Below, piece after piece: positions 25,415-35,079 of a stretch of DNA of 64,000 nucleotides. Numbering within the stretch: the stretch's first letter is position 1; every line of letters begins with the position of its first letter. The position numbers and the translations under genes are program-made. The notes beneath the pieces are model-generated. The model ran no database searches. It was not told where the DNA came from and saw only the letters and a program-made list of their open reading frames with translations. Source of the DNA: Hyphomicrobiales bacterium (lineage in GTDB: Bacteria > Pseudomonadota > Alphaproteobacteria > Rhizobiales > Beijerinckiaceae); NCBI GenBank assembly GCA_027484655.1, contig JAIXSM010000004.1, forward strand, positions 17,183 to 81,182, written 5' to 3'.

Positions 25415-26671
25415 GTGCTTGCCAGCAGAGTTTTCGGCGGGGCCGCGAGCGCCCTGCGCACGCCCCAGTACCGGCGCTACTGGACGGGGCACTTCCTCGC
25501 CAGCATCGGACGTTGGATGTACCGCATGTCCATCGGCTGGCTCGCCTGGCAGTTGACGGGCTCCACGGTCTGGCTCGGCCTTGTGTCTTTCGTGGACCTG
25601 TTTCCATCCGCGATTCTCACCATCTTCGCAGGCGCAGCGGCGGATCGCTTCGGGTCCATGCGCATCATCCGCCTCAGCCTCATCCTCACGGCGGTTCTCG
25701 CCGCGATTCTGGGAGCGCTGATCCTCAGCGATCACATCACCATTCACCTGCTGCTCGTCATCGCCTTCCTGAAGGGCTGCACGGAATCCTTCGGGCAGCC
25801 GGCGCGCCTGTCGATCATCAATGCGCTCGTGTCCAAGCGGGACTTGTCATCAGCGATTGCGCTTGGCTCCACATCGTTCAACGCCTCCCGCATCATCGGG
25901 CCAGCCATCGCGGGCGGCATCATCGCCTTGTGGGGCGTCGGCCCGGTCATGATCGCGTGCGCGCTCGCCTTCCTGTATTTTTACACGGTCGTTCTGCGCA
26001 TCGAGATCGAGGAACGCGCGCGCCCGAAACGCAGCGCCAGCGGGCTCTTTGGCGATATATGGGCTGGCTTCCGGTATGTGCTCGGCCATCCCGGCATTCG
26101 CTTCGTCATGATCCTGCTCACAGCGACGAGCCTTCTGGTTCGCCCTGTGATCGATCTGTTGCCCAGCGTTGTTGACCGCGTCTTCCAGACTGGCCCAAGC
26201 GGCCTGTCGATCATGCTCGGAGCGATTGGCGCCGGCGCCGTGGTCGCAAGTCTGTGGCTCGCGCGACGCGGCCAAATCGCAGGACTGACAAAGCTCCTCG
26301 TGTTCTCGACGGTGGCCTGTGCGGGAGCGCTTGTGCTGTCGATGCAGTTCGCCAACATCTGGGTTGCGGCCGCCCTCTTCGGGGTGATGGGCGTGTTCCT
26401 TCTGTCGGGGAACGTGAGCGCGCAAACATTGATTCAGAACAGCGTGGAGCCTGAGCTGCGTTCGCGCGTCATGGGGCTCTACATTGTTTTCGGCCACGGC
26501 CTTCCGGCCGTCGGCGCGCTGGCGCAGGGCTGGGTGGCCACATACGTCGGCCTGCAGACAGCCATCGCCGGCGGCGCGCTATTAATGATTATTGTCGCGG
26601 TGTGGGCTTTCATGCGAAGCGCCGCAGTTACGCCGCAACTGGAAGACCAGCGGCAGACGGGCGCCGAGTAA
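25415..26671 (+). CDS. MFS transporter, EntS-like
   Basis: A 418-residue inner-membrane protein with about twelve helices. The opening LRTPQYRRYWTGHFLASIGRWMYRM and the motif GAAADRFGSMRIIR after helix 2 fit the EntS/MFS_3 group, some of which export siderophores. The start is GTG at 25415 with AGGAGG ten bases upstream. It converges on an epimerase gene at 26693. No siderophore genes are near, so the substrate is open. Confidence 0.85.
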   Translation: MLASRVFGGAASALRTPQYRRYWTGHFLASIGRWMYRMSIGWLAWQLTGSTVWLGLVSFVDLFPSAILTIFAGAAADRFGSMRIIRLSLILTAVLAAILGALILSDHITIHLLLVIAFLKGCTESFGQPARLSIINALVSKRDLSSAIALGSTSFNASRIIGPAIAGGIIALWGVGPVMIACALAFLYFYTVVLRIEIEERARPKRSASGLFGDIWAGFRYVLGHPGIRFVMILLTATSLLVRPVIDLLPSVVDRVFQTGPSGLSIMLGAIGAGAVVASLWLARRGQIAGLTKLLVFSTVACAGALVLSMQFANIWVAAALFGVMGVFLLSGNVSAQTLIQNSVEPELRSRVMGLYIVFGHGLPAVGALAQGWVATYVGLQTAIAGGALLMIIVAVWAFMRSAAVTPQLEDQRQTGAE

Positions 26672-26678
26672 GGCGCCC
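26659..26678. terminator. Hairpin across the stop codon of the EntS-like gene
   Basis: GGGCGCC (26659-26665) pairs with GGCGCCC (26672-26678), the loop holding the TAA stop. It lies in the convergent gap with the epimerase gene. The following sequence (GTTTCGTTT) is only weakly T-rich, so termination is possible but unproven. Confidence 0.4.
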
Positions 26679-26692
26679 GCCGGTGTTTCGTT

Positions 26693-27649
26693 TCAGTCCT
26701 TGCCGAAGAAAGCGCGCGCCGCGCGCACTTCGTCCACGTAATCAGCGAAGCCTTCCGCTAATGTAAACCGCGGCGCCCAGCCAAGCTGCTCGCCTGCCCG
26801 CGCGATGTCCATGGCGTGCGCCTTCGATTTCGGCGGATCGCCCTTCTCGACTTCTATCGCCCCGACCCTGGCGGTGCTGCCCAATGCGTCGAGCACCTCC
26901 TGAAACGAGCTCACATATCCATTTCCGATGTTGAAAATATAATCCTTCGGCATGGCGATGGTGGTGGCGATATCCACCGCGCGACCGATGTCACGCGAGT
27001 AGATGTATTCATTCGCCATGGTTTCCGAAGACGGCACCGTGGCGCCCCTTCCGTCGATGGCAGCCTCTACAAGCGCCTGCATCTTCATGCCGCCGGATGA
27101 GCCGGCGAAGAAGTGGCCGAATCCGTAGACGTTCGCTGGCCTCAGGATCAAAAGCTCAAACTTGTATTCATCCGCGTAGGCCTCAAGCACGAGTTCCTTG
27201 GCGGCCTTGTAATTGCCATAGCCGCGTCGCGCACCGCGCGGAAAATCCTCCGGCACGTTGGCGCTTGTCTTCCGGCGGTTATCGTAGACGCCCATGGTCG
27301 AGATATGGACCAGCCGGCCCACGCCCGAAAGTCGCACCGCCTCAGCCACATTGCGAGTGCCGCCGACATTGATGTCGAACGCATTGAAGAGCGACTGCTG
27401 CACGCGCCCGCCGATGAGGCCTGCGGTGTGAATGACAACGCGGGCGCTGCTGGCGCGGAAGGCATCCACCAGCGCCGGCAGGTCGCGCACATCCTTGCGC
27501 AGCAGCCTCCAGCCGCGATCCCCGAGCTTGAAACGCAGATAGTCCGCGCGCGGCTCCGGATCGATGAAAACAACCTCCTCGCCGCGCGCTATCGCCTCCC
27601 GGGCATACGCCGTCGCGACAAGTCCCGCGCCAGTGATAACAACCGCCAT
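26693..27649 (-). CDS. NAD-dependent epimerase/dehydratase (extended SDR)
   Basis: A 318-residue cytosolic oxidoreductase. The Rossmann start is MAVVITGAGLVATAYA, where the last glycine of the usual TGxxGxxG is alanine. The catalytic Tyr144-xxx-Lys148 (YGNYK) and upstream Ser in HISTMGVYD are intact, and LRPANVYGFG is typical of the family. It is the last gene of a run with two bicupins and a TctC-like protein (13 bp after the stop of the preceding gene), which points to a small-molecule catabolic role more than sugar-nucleotide synthesis (inference). Confidence 0.85.
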   Translation of the reverse strand: MAVVITGAGLVATAYAREAIARGEEVVFIDPEPRADYLRFKLGDRGWRLLRKDVRDLPALVDAFRASSARVVIHTAGLIGGRVQQSLFNAFDINVGGTRNVAEAVRLSGVGRLVHISTMGVYDNRRKTSANVPEDFPRGARRGYGNYKAAKELVLEAYADEYKFELLILRPANVYGFGHFFAGSSGGMKMQALVEAAIDGRGATVPSSETMANEYIYSRDIGRAVDIATTIAMPKDYIFNIGNGYVSSFQEVLDALGSTARVGAIEVEKGDPPKSKAHAMDIARAGEQLGWAPRFTLAEGFADYVDEVRAARAFFGKD

Positions 27650-27662
27650 TCGTTTCCCCTGT

Positions 27663-28637
27663 TTATTTCGAGGGCGCAGCCTGCGCCGATTTCATCGCGT
27701 CGCTTTCATCGGCCCGAGCAATGGTCGCGGCGCCTGATGCGTACACCGTTTCATCGCCATACGCCGCCCGCCGGCTGCGGAACATCGGCGAGGCCATGGA
27801 ACCCAGCTCAATCACGGCGAAGCGCGCTGGCCCGCCATGCGCGACGTGCTGATGAAAACGCATCCCCGTGAGCCCAATCACATCGCCTGTAGACCACGGG
27901 GTCCGGGACACGGGACCATTAGGGTCATCAAAGGAGAGTGAGACGCCTTGTCCTGCCACACACAAGAGATGTGCGCCCTGCATCTGGCGACGGGCAAGCG
28001 TTGACTGCCCGTCCGCCAGCTCCATCACGCTGGCGCCAAGCGCAGAGTCAGCAAGGCGCAATTCGCCACGCGCGCCGTCGTCTCCGGATGAAGGCGACAG
28101 GCGCGTGAACGCCTCCAGCCATGGCTCGCCCGCCGCTTTCCTGTGCCGCTTTTCGAAAGTCGCTGGATTGTCGAACAGGAAGGACTCGTTGCGATAGAGG
28201 CCCAAAAGGTATCGAGTATCGCTGAACACGGCGAGGCGCGCGCCCTCCGCCCCCGCCCGGTGTTCGTGGCGGGCGTTGACAGGCATGGAAAACATATGGC
28301 CAGCGCGCCACGTGATGCGACGCTCTACGCCATTCCAGAGCGCCACGTCGGTCTCGCCACTACCCGATACAACATAGACCAGCTCTTCATAAACATGTCG
28401 AAGCGGCGTTGCTGAAGCGTGCGCGGCAATGTCGAAGATGAACAGCGTGAGAAAGTCGCAGCGACCCTCGACATGCGCGATGGCGCCGTCCACCCCATAA
28501 CGGGGCCAGGGTTGCGTCGGCACAGCGGTGAGCTGGACTGCAGGCGCAGTAACCACGGGCACTCCCTGCGTCGTCGCCCAGTTGTCGTAGGGATCAACCA
28601 GATACTTGTCGCGCAGGCTTGGATCGAGAGCGCTCAT
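27663..28637 (-). CDS. Two-domain cupin protein (second of a pair)
   Basis: A 324-residue bicupin, probably cytosolic. The first cupin holds TPLRHVYEELVYVVSGSGET and the second HLLCVAGQGVSLSF with HQHVAHGGPARFAVI. The ATG at 28637 overlaps the stop codon of the upstream bicupin (ATGA), so the two are translationally coupled and probably work together. A longer in-frame start exists but would run into the upstream gene. The bicupin plan resembles gentisate dioxygenase-like ring-cleaving enzymes, yet the metal ligands are incomplete in the first domain. Function unassigned. Confidence 0.78.
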   Translation of the reverse strand: MSALDPSLRDKYLVDPYDNWATTQGVPVVTAPAVQLTAVPTQPWPRYGVDGAIAHVEGRCDFLTLFIFDIAAHASATPLRHVYEELVYVVSGSGETDVALWNGVERRITWRAGHMFSMPVNARHEHRAGAEGARLAVFSDTRYLLGLYRNESFLFDNPATFEKRHRKAAGEPWLEAFTRLSPSSGDDGARGELRLADSALGASVMELADGQSTLARRQMQGAHLLCVAGQGVSLSFDDPNGPVSRTPWSTGDVIGLTGMRFHQHVAHGGPARFAVIELGSMASPMFRSRRAAYGDETVYASGAATIARADESDAMKSAQAAPSK

Positions 28638-29737
28638 GAGGCCGCCTTTCCGGTGAAGCGGGACTCGTCGATAAACGCGCCCATGCTTGATTCGACGCCG
28701 TTTGTCGCGATTTCCTTCAGCCACATTTCATGGATCCGCGGATCCTGATCCTCGTACTCCACCTGGGCGCCGCCCTCCTTGACGTTCTTGTCGACGCCGA
28801 CCTCCCAGATGTCCCGTTTCATCTTCAACAGCGGGTACCGCACAGTTCCGATCTGCAACGCGAGATACCGCGAGGGATGATCCGCGACGTTGAAATGCTG
28901 ATGGAACATGGAGTCGGGCGGGCAGTAGACGCAGCCGTGCTCCCAATCCACGCGGGTGAAATCGGGATCATCCTCATGCCAAAGCAACGAGTAGCCCTTG
29001 CCCGTGACGGCGAACACGCACACGCCGTCGAAATGCCTGTGGCCCTTCTTGTAGGTGCCTACGGGCATCTCCGACGAATGCGCGCCAATGGTGTTTTCAG
29101 TCAGCATGAACCGCAGGTTTGAGCCGCCCGCGCCGCGCTGCGCCCATTGCTTGAGTTCAAACGCGGAGAGGTCCGCAACAAAGTTCGTCTCCCACTGGTG
29201 GCGCCCCGGCGCGATGGAGATAAACTCGCCCTCGCCGACAAAATAGTCGGCGCGGCCGATGCGCTCGGGAAAGCTTACCGCGCAATTGAAGATCAGATCT
29301 TCGTCGCGGAAACGGTTCATGGTGAACACCATGTTGTTCACGGATGCGAACCGGGCGGGCTCGCGCCCCGAACCGTTGAAGTGCTGATGCGTGGCGTTAA
29401 GCGGAATGGAGAACAGGCTCTTGGGCCCCCACTCGAACGAATGCTTGCGCCCGTCCTCAAGGAGAACGGTCGTCGAGCCATGGCCCGAGATGACGTAAAT
29501 AACCTCTTCGCAGATGTGCCTGAGCGGCGCGGACTTCCCGCCGGGTGGAAGCTCAAACGCGAAGATTGAAATGAAGTCATCGCGGCCCTTCAGGTGGCAG
29601 AAGGCGCCGTTCATGCCATAGCGCGCCCAGGGCGCGACCGGAATCTTGCGGATATCGATCCCGAAATCCTCGATGATCGGGACGCTCTGCGCGCGCGCCC
29701 ATTCGAGATATGCGTCCGGCAGGGCGCGCTCGCTCAT
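28634..29737 (-). CDS. Two-domain cupin protein (first of a pair), gentisate-dioxygenase-like fold
   Basis: A 367-residue bicupin. The first domain reads SAPLRHICEEVIYVISGHGS and NATHQHFNGSG; the second reads YKKGHRHFDGVCVFAVTGKG and FHQHFNVADHPSRYLALQI. Both keep His residues able to bind Fe. The start at 29737 is preferred because GGAAGG then has proper spacing; the ATG nine bases earlier sits directly on the ribosome site. It follows a TctC-like gene by 20 bp and overlaps the next bicupin. It shares the overall fold with that second bicupin (both open with AW/NW...PRYG/ARYG and a gene-to-gene similar layout), suggesting an old duplication. Reaction unknown. Confidence 0.8.
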   Translation of the reverse strand: MSERALPDAYLEWARAQSVPIIEDFGIDIRKIPVAPWARYGMNGAFCHLKGRDDFISIFAFELPPGGKSAPLRHICEEVIYVISGHGSTTVLLEDGRKHSFEWGPKSLFSIPLNATHQHFNGSGREPARFASVNNMVFTMNRFRDEDLIFNCAVSFPERIGRADYFVGEGEFISIAPGRHQWETNFVADLSAFELKQWAQRGAGGSNLRFMLTENTIGAHSSEMPVGTYKKGHRHFDGVCVFAVTGKGYSLLWHEDDPDFTRVDWEHGCVYCPPDSMFHQHFNVADHPSRYLALQIGTVRYPLLKMKRDIWEVGVDKNVKEGGAQVEYEDQDPRIHEMWLKEIATNGVESSMGAFIDESRFTGKAAS

Positions 29738-29757
29738 GTGTGTCATCCTTCCCCCGC

Positions 29758-30798
29758 TTAGCCGCCGCCCTGCAATTTGCGCAGTTCTTCCTTCAAGTCC
29801 GGCGGCGCTGCGGCAAGCTGCTCCAGCATCTGCATGGCTTCGTCCGCGCCCACAGGGCTCACGTCGAGACCGAGTTTCGCGGCTTCGGCGAGAAACTCCT
29901 TGTCCCTTGTGGTGGCGTTGAAAGCCGCGCGCAGCGCTGCCGCGCGTTCAGCCGGAACCCCGGGAGGCGCCGCGTAGGGGCGCGAGAGCATGTAGGGGAT
30001 CTCCGCGAGTTCGATTAGCTGCTTCGCGCGGTCATCGCGCGCAAGCTCTCGGGCAGTAGGCGTATCCGGAAAGTCAGGATGGCGCGTCTGGCGCGCGAAC
30101 TGAACCAGCGCTTTCACAGGCCCGCCCGGCTTCAGCCATTCGGGCTTGTTGGAGGATACGGCGGAAAGCCCCACGAAGCGCCCATCAAGTTCACCGCGTT
30201 CAATCGCGATAAACAGCGCGCCGCTGTCGGGATAACCTGCGATAAGCTTGATGTTCAGGCCAATGGTGTCGCGGATCAGAAAGGCGATATCGTTCCCGGT
30301 GGCGCCTTCCGCCGTGCCGCCCAGGATGATGGGATCACGATCCCTGCGCCGCGCGTCCTCGATGGTGTTGGTCTTCGCGTTACGACGCACGAAGAGCATG
30401 TAGGCGTCGTCCTGCGCGCTGGAGGGCGAACCCAGCCACGTGAACTTGCGCGGATCAAACTGCACGTTCGCGTTGCCGCCGAGCACGCCAAGAAGCGGCA
30501 TGTTGCGGGCGAAGGTGCCGAACGTGGTCCCATCCTTTGGCGCGTTCACGTAGAGATGGTTTGTGGCCCGCAGACTGCCGGCGCCAGGCATGTTCTGGAT
30601 GACGATGTTCGGCGCGCCGGGCAGATGCTTGCTGAAGTGGCGCGAAAGCACGCGCGCATACACGTCGTAGCCGCCTCCGGTGCCGTATCCAACGATGATC
30701 TGGACATTCTTGCCCTTGTAGAAATCGGCCACGGGGTCGGCGGCGGCCGCCGTACAGAAACCAGCAGCAACAAGCGCAGCAACGCAAAGGGCGCGCAT
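29758..30798 (-). CDS. TctC-like periplasmic substrate-binding protein
   Basis: A 346-residue exported binding protein of the same subgroup as those at 1481, 2729 and 21740: the mature end reads DPVADFYKGKNVQIIVGYG and then GGGYDVYARVLSRHFSKHLP. The ATG at 30798 has GGAGGAGAC upstream and starts a signal peptide (MRALCVAALVAAGFCTAAAA). It heads the tightly spaced run TctC, bicupin, bicupin, epimerase, so its ligand is likely the compound these enzymes process (inference). Transporter membrane genes are absent. Confidence 0.88.
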   Translation of the reverse strand: MRALCVAALVAAGFCTAAAADPVADFYKGKNVQIIVGYGTGGGYDVYARVLSRHFSKHLPGAPNIVIQNMPGAGSLRATNHLYVNAPKDGTTFGTFARNMPLLGVLGGNANVQFDPRKFTWLGSPSSAQDDAYMLFVRRNAKTNTIEDARRRDRDPIILGGTAEGATGNDIAFLIRDTIGLNIKLIAGYPDSGALFIAIERGELDGRFVGLSAVSSNKPEWLKPGGPVKALVQFARQTRHPDFPDTPTARELARDDRAKQLIELAEIPYMLSRPYAAPPGVPAERAAALRAAFNATTRDKEFLAEAAKLGLDVSPVGADEAMQMLEQLAAAPPDLKEELRKLQGGG

Positions 30799-30903
30799 GG
30801 GTGTCTCCTCCAGAGAATTGTCTGCGCGAAGCATCAAGGTCGCTGTCTCGCGCGTCAAGTGAGAGGCGGCCTGCGCGTTGGCCGGCACGCCGCCCCTGCG
30901 GAC

Positions 30904-31854
30904 TCAGCGCTGCTGCGCGTAAGTGACGTCCATGTACCTTGCGCCGTCTCCCGACGTGCCGCGCAGGCGCAGCACATTGGCGACGCCCTTGGCGTTCACC
31001 TCGGCGGTGCGGCTCAGGCCGCCCGGGCCGGTGAGGCGCGTGTACATCAGCTCAAGATCCGCTTCCGACAGACCCTTGCTCATCTTGCGCAGCACGGGAA
31101 GCACCGCCGCCTTGTCGGTGAAGACCACGTTGTGCGCGTTGCGCACGGCGCGCATGAAGGCCACGACGGTCTTCTCGTTCTCCTTCGCCCACGAGCGACG
31201 GGTCGCGTAGACGCTGCCCTGGTAATCGCCGATCTCAGCCGCCGCATCCGCGAGAATGTTGAACCCCTGCTTCTGCAACTGCATGTCCTGCGGCGAGGAG
31301 ACGATGGCGATAGCCGCAATTCCGCTGGTCAGCGCGTTGACGCGGGCGCCTGTGCCGCCCACCGAATTGATCGTGTAGTCCTTGTCGCGCACGATCCCCT
31401 TGGCCGCGAGAATCTCGTAGAGCACCGTAGCGTAGCCTGACTTGGGCGAGTCCACCGCGGCGACCTTGCCGCGCACGTCGTTCCACGTTTTCACCTCGGG
31501 GCGGGTGACGACGCTGTTGAGGCCCGAGTGAACGCCGCCGATGGCGATGAGGTCATAGTTTTCATAGCGGGCGCTGCCCTGCCCTTCGGTGTGGGCGACG
31601 ATGTTGTCGAACGCCGTGGTGGCGAACTGGTATTTGCCCGCCATCAGGTCGCGCATCTGCTCGGCGGAGCCGGGCGTGATGTCCAGCTTGACGCGCAGGC
31701 CCTCCTTCTCGAACAGGCCGTTGTCGAGGGCGTACCAGACCGGCAGGTTGGTGGCCCCGCCGAAGCTGATCATGTTCACTTCGGTGAGGTTCTGCGCCTG
31801 GGCCGGCGCGGCCAGAGCCGCCGCAAAGGCGGCTGCTGCGAGCAAAGCTCTCAT
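30904..31854 (-). CDS. NMT1/SsuA-like ABC substrate-binding protein
   Basis: A 316-residue periplasmic binding protein with a signal peptide (residues 1-21, cut after AQA). The body shows FGGATNLPVWYALDNGLFEKEGL and YQFATTAFDNIVAHTEGQG, typical of the NMT1/SsuA group that binds sulfonates, nitrate or thiamine precursors. No ABC permease or ATPase is adjacent, so it is an orphan component. The 105-bp gap to the TctC-like gene downstream leaves open whether both are in one transcript. Ribosome site GAAGGAAAC. Confidence 0.85.
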   Translation of the reverse strand: MRALLAAAAFAAALAAPAQAQNLTEVNMISFGGATNLPVWYALDNGLFEKEGLRVKLDITPGSAEQMRDLMAGKYQFATTAFDNIVAHTEGQGSARYENYDLIAIGGVHSGLNSVVTRPEVKTWNDVRGKVAAVDSPKSGYATVLYEILAAKGIVRDKDYTINSVGGTGARVNALTSGIAAIAIVSSPQDMQLQKQGFNILADAAAEIGDYQGSVYATRRSWAKENEKTVVAFMRAVRNAHNVVFTDKAAVLPVLRKMSKGLSEADLELMYTRLTGPGGLSRTAEVNAKGVANVLRLRGTSGDGARYMDVTYAQQR

Positions 31855-31970
31855 GTTCGTTTCCTTCTCCCCTGGGATGAGGCGCCTCGGCGCCCCGCCG
31901 GCTCATGGGCCGGCGCAGGGAAGATAGCCCGGGAAGCAACCGTCTGAGAAGATGCCCTGCGCGTGGCCCG

Positions 31971-32720
31971 TCAACGGCGCCCGAACGTCTCGTCGAAGGA
32001 GTAGCCTGCCCCGCGGACCGTGCGCAGCGGATCGGCCTCATCCCCCTGCACGAGCGCCTTGCGCAGGCGCCCCACGTGCACGTCCACCGTGCGTTCGTCG
32101 ATCTCCGCCGTTGAGCCCCACACCTGGTCCAGAAGCTGCGCCCGGGAATGGACGCGCCCCGGCTTCTGCATGAGGCACTCAAGCAGGCGAAATTCCGTGG
32201 GGCCGAGATGAAGCTCGCGACCCGCACGGGTCACGCGGCGGGTTTCCCTGTCGAGTTCAATGTCGCCCTGGGACAGCCGGGTCGCGATGCGCTCCGGCGA
32301 GGCCCGGCGCAGCAGCGCCCGCACGCGGGCCATAAGCTCCGGCACAGAGAACGGCTTCACCACGTAGTCGTCGGCGCCGACGCCAAGCCCCCGCACCCGC
32401 TCCTGCTCCTCGCCCCGCGCAGTGAGCATGATGATGGGCAGCGTGCGGGTCGCCTCCCGGGCGCGCATGCGCCGGCAGATTTCAAGCCCCGAAACGCCGG
32501 GAAGCATCCAGTCCAGCACGACCAGATCAAGCCCGCCCTCCGCGATGCGGACCTCCGCCTCGTCGCCGCGCGCCGCGTGCTCGACAGCGTAGCCCTCGGA
32601 CTCAAGGTTGTACTTGAGGAGCAGCGCCAGGGGCGCCTCGTCCTCAACCACGAGAATACGGGGCGCCCGCAAATCTTCGCGCCCTTTGCGCGCGGGCGCA
32701 GCAAGAGTGGGTTGCGTCAT
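31971..32720 (-). CDS. phoB: Phosphate regulon response regulator PhoB
   Basis: A 249-residue OmpR-family regulator. The receiver domain (residues about 20-135) has Asp70 as phosphoacceptor in LVVLDWMLPG and Lys122 in YVVKPFS. The C-terminal winged helix has LGPTEFRLLECLMQKPGRVHSR and VDVHVGRLRKAL. It binds Pho boxes when phosphate is short. It is the last gene of pstSCAB-phoU-phoB, 14 bp after phoU. The sensor kinase gene phoR, usually close by, is not in the window. About 20 extra residues precede the receiver domain. Confidence 0.96.
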   Translation of the reverse strand: MTQPTLAAPARKGREDLRAPRILVVEDEAPLALLLKYNLESEGYAVEHAARGDEAEVRIAEGGLDLVVLDWMLPGVSGLEICRRMRAREATRTLPIIMLTARGEEQERVRGLGVGADDYVVKPFSVPELMARVRALLRRASPERIATRLSQGDIELDRETRRVTRAGRELHLGPTEFRLLECLMQKPGRVHSRAQLLDQVWGSTAEIDERTVDVHVGRLRKALVQGDEADPLRTVRGAGYSFDETFGRR

Positions 32721-32734
32721 GACGAGCCCCGATG

Positions 32735-33412
32735 TCAGCCCTTGGGCCTGTTCACCGGGAGCGGAGCGCCCGACACCATAAAGTGCACGTTCTCGGCGAT
32801 GTTGGTCGCATGGTCCCCCACGCGCTCAAGGTTCTTGCCGCAGAAGAGCAGATGCGCGCAGAACGAGATGTTGCGCGGATCCTCCATCATGAACGTGAGC
32901 AGGTCGCGGAAGACCGCATCCTCCAGCGCGTCAAGCTCGGCGTCGCGCGACCACACCTGCTTCGCGCGCTCGGCATCGCGCTCGGCATAAGCATCAAGAA
33001 CGTTCTTTAACTGCAAGGCCGCGACCTCCGCCATGTGCTTGAGGCCGACGATGGCGCGGGGCACGCGGGCGTCATCCGCCACCTTGATCGCGCGCTTGGC
33101 GATGTTCTTGGCGAGATCGCCAACGCGTTCGAGATCGCCCGCGATGTGGATGGAGGCGACGAGTTCGCGCAGGTCGACAGCCATCGGCTGCCGGCGCGCG
33201 ATGGTGCGCACCGCCTGATCCTCGATTTCGCGCTGCAGCCCGTCGAGGCGAGGGTCGCTGCCCAGCACTTTCTGCGCGAGCGCGACGTCGAGACTTGCGA
33301 GCGCGTCCATGGCGTCGCTCAGCATCTTCTCCGCGATGCCGCCCATCTCGGCGATCTTGGCGCCGATGAGATCGAGTTCGGCGTCGTAGGCCTTGACAAT
33401 ATGTTCGGTCAT
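32735..33412 (-). CDS. phoU: Phosphate signalling protein PhoU
   Basis: A 225-residue cytosolic protein made of two PhoU repeats of three-helix bundles. The metal-binding motifs are seen as HIAGDLERVGDLAKNIAKR in the first repeat and KNLERVGDHATNIAENV in the second. PhoU links the Pst transporter to the PhoR/PhoB system and represses it when phosphate is plentiful. It lies 17 bp downstream of pstB. Length and order match the family. Confidence 0.97.
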   Translation of the reverse strand: MTEHIVKAYDAELDLIGAKIAEMGGIAEKMLSDAMDALASLDVALAQKVLGSDPRLDGLQREIEDQAVRTIARRQPMAVDLRELVASIHIAGDLERVGDLAKNIAKRAIKVADDARVPRAIVGLKHMAEVAALQLKNVLDAYAERDAERAKQVWSRDAELDALEDAVFRDLLTFMMEDPRNISFCAHLLFCGKNLERVGDHATNIAENVHFMVSGAPLPVNRPKG

Positions 33413-33429
33413 TTAAGCTCTCCCGCGCC

Positions 33430-34236
33430 TCAGCCGAAGCGGCCGGTGATGTAATCCTGGGTGGCCTTTTGGGTCGGCGTCGTGAACATCTGGGATGTCT
33501 CGCCGAACTCCACCAGATCGCCCAGGTACATGAACGCGGTGTTGTCAGACACGCGCGCCGCCTGCTGCATATTGTGGGTGACGATCGCGATCGTGTACTG
33601 CGCCTTCAGCTCGTCGATGAGTTCCTCCACCTTCGCGGTGGAGATGGGATCCAGCGCCGAGCATGGCTCGTCGAACAGGATCACGTCGGGGCGGATCGCA
33701 ACGGTGCGCGCAATGCAAAGGCGTTGCTGCTGGCCGCCAGAAAGGCTCAGGCCGCTGGCGTTGAGCTTGTCTTTGACTTCGTTCCACAACGCTGCGCCCT
33801 TGAGCGCCGCCTCGACGCGACCATCGATCTCGCTCTTGGAGAGCTTCTCGTAGAGTTTGATGCCAAACGCGATGTTGTCATAGATCGTCATGGGGAACGG
33901 CGTCGGCTTCTGGAACACCATACCCACACGGGCGCGCAGAAGGTTCACGTCCACGCCCGGATCGAGGATGTTCGCGCCGTCCAGTAGAACCTCTCCCTCC
34001 GCGCGCTGGCCCGGATAGAGATCATACATCCGGTTGAGGATGCGCAGCAGCGTGGACTTGCCGCAGCCCGAGGGACCGATGAACGCGGTGACGCGGTTCT
34101 GCTCAAGGGACAGGTTGATGTTCTTGAGCGCCCTGAAAGCGCCGTAGAAGAAATCGAGGTTGCGCACCTCGATCTTCACAGGCGCGCTTGCCGCTGGCGG
34201 CTGGAAGGCGTCGGCGGCGATGGTCATGGTCGTCAT
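33430..34236 (-). CDS. pstB: Phosphate ABC transporter ATP-binding protein PstB
   Basis: A 268-residue ATPase. Walker A is GPSGCGKST, the signature is [13 protein letters not shown] and Walker B is [13 protein letters not shown]. It drives PstA/PstC-mediated phosphate import at the inner membrane. The ATG overlaps the pstA stop by four bases. About 15 residues of extra N-terminal sequence precede the conserved VRNLDFFYG. Confidence 0.98.
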   Translation of the reverse strand: MTTMTIAADAFQPPAASAPVKIEVRNLDFFYGAFRALKNINLSLEQNRVTAFIGPSGCGKSTLLRILNRMYDLYPGQRAEGEVLLDGANILDPGVDVNLLRARVGMVFQKPTPFPMTIYDNIAFGIKLYEKLSKSEIDGRVEAALKGAALWNEVKDKLNASGLSLSGGQQQRLCIARTVAIRPDVILFDEPCSALDPISTAKVEELIDELKAQYTIAIVTHNMQQAARVSDNTAFMYLGDLVEFGETSQMFTTPTQKATQDYITGRFG

Positions 34237-35078
34237 TGCGTATTCCTTTCACGACCGAGGATACGGGCGACGACGTTGAGCGTCAGCACCGCCAGCGTGA
34301 TGATGAGCGCACCGGTCCAGGCCAGCTGGCGCCAGTATTCGTACGGGCTCTGCACGAAGTTGTTGATGGTCACCGGCAGGTTCGCGACGGTGGTCGTCAT
34401 GTCGATGTTCCAGAACTGGTTGTTGAGCGCGGTGAAGAGCAGCGGCGCCGTCTCGCCCGCCACACGGGCGGTGGCCAGCAGAACGCCGGTGATCAGACCC
34501 GCGCGGGCCGCCCGGTACGCCACCCGCTTGATGACCAGCGAACGCGGCATGCCAAGAGCCGACGCAGCCTCACGCAACGGATTGGGGACAAGCAGAAGCA
34601 TGTCCTCCGTGGTGCGGACCACAACGGGAATGACGATCACAGCGAGGGCGAGCGCGCCAGCAAGCCCCGAAAATCCACCCATCGGCAGCACGACAGCCAC
34701 ATAGACGAACAAGCCAATGATGATGGAGGGCGCGCTCAGCAGAATGTCGTTGATGAAGCGGATGACGGTCGTCAACCTCTCGTGGCGCCCGTACTCGGCG
34801 AGAAAGGTGCCTGCGAGCATGCCGATGGGCGCGCCAATCGCGACCCCGAGGAAGGTCATGATGGCGGAGCCGGCGATAGCGTTCGCAAGACCGCCGGTTT
34901 TGGAGCCCGGCGGCGGCGTCATCTGGGTGAACACGGACAGGTTTAGCCCAGCGAGTCCGTTCCAGAACAGCGTGAACAAGATGAGCCCGAGCCATGTCAG
35001 GCCGAAGGCGGCGGCGGCGTAGCACAGCACGCGGATGATGACGTTGCGGCGCCGGCGCCTGGCATAGATGGAGTTCAT
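34233..35078 (-). CDS. pstA: Phosphate ABC transporter permease PstA
   Basis: A 281-residue inner-membrane permease with about six helices. The cytoplasmic EAA-type loop reads [25 protein letters not shown], where it meets PstB. It follows pstC by one base and overlaps pstB by four, as expected for a tightly coupled operon. It has the usual size for the family. Confidence 0.96.
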   Translation of the reverse strand: MNSIYARRRRRNVIIRVLCYAAAAFGLTWLGLILFTLFWNGLAGLNLSVFTQMTPPPGSKTGGLANAIAGSAIMTFLGVAIGAPIGMLAGTFLAEYGRHERLTTVIRFINDILLSAPSIIIGLFVYVAVVLPMGGFSGLAGALALAVIVIPVVVRTTEDMLLLVPNPLREAASALGMPRSLVIKRVAYRAARAGLITGVLLATARVAGETAPLLFTALNNQFWNIDMTTTVANLPVTINNFVQSPYEYWRQLAWTGALIITLAVLTLNVVARILGRERNTQ

Positions 35079-35079
35079 G

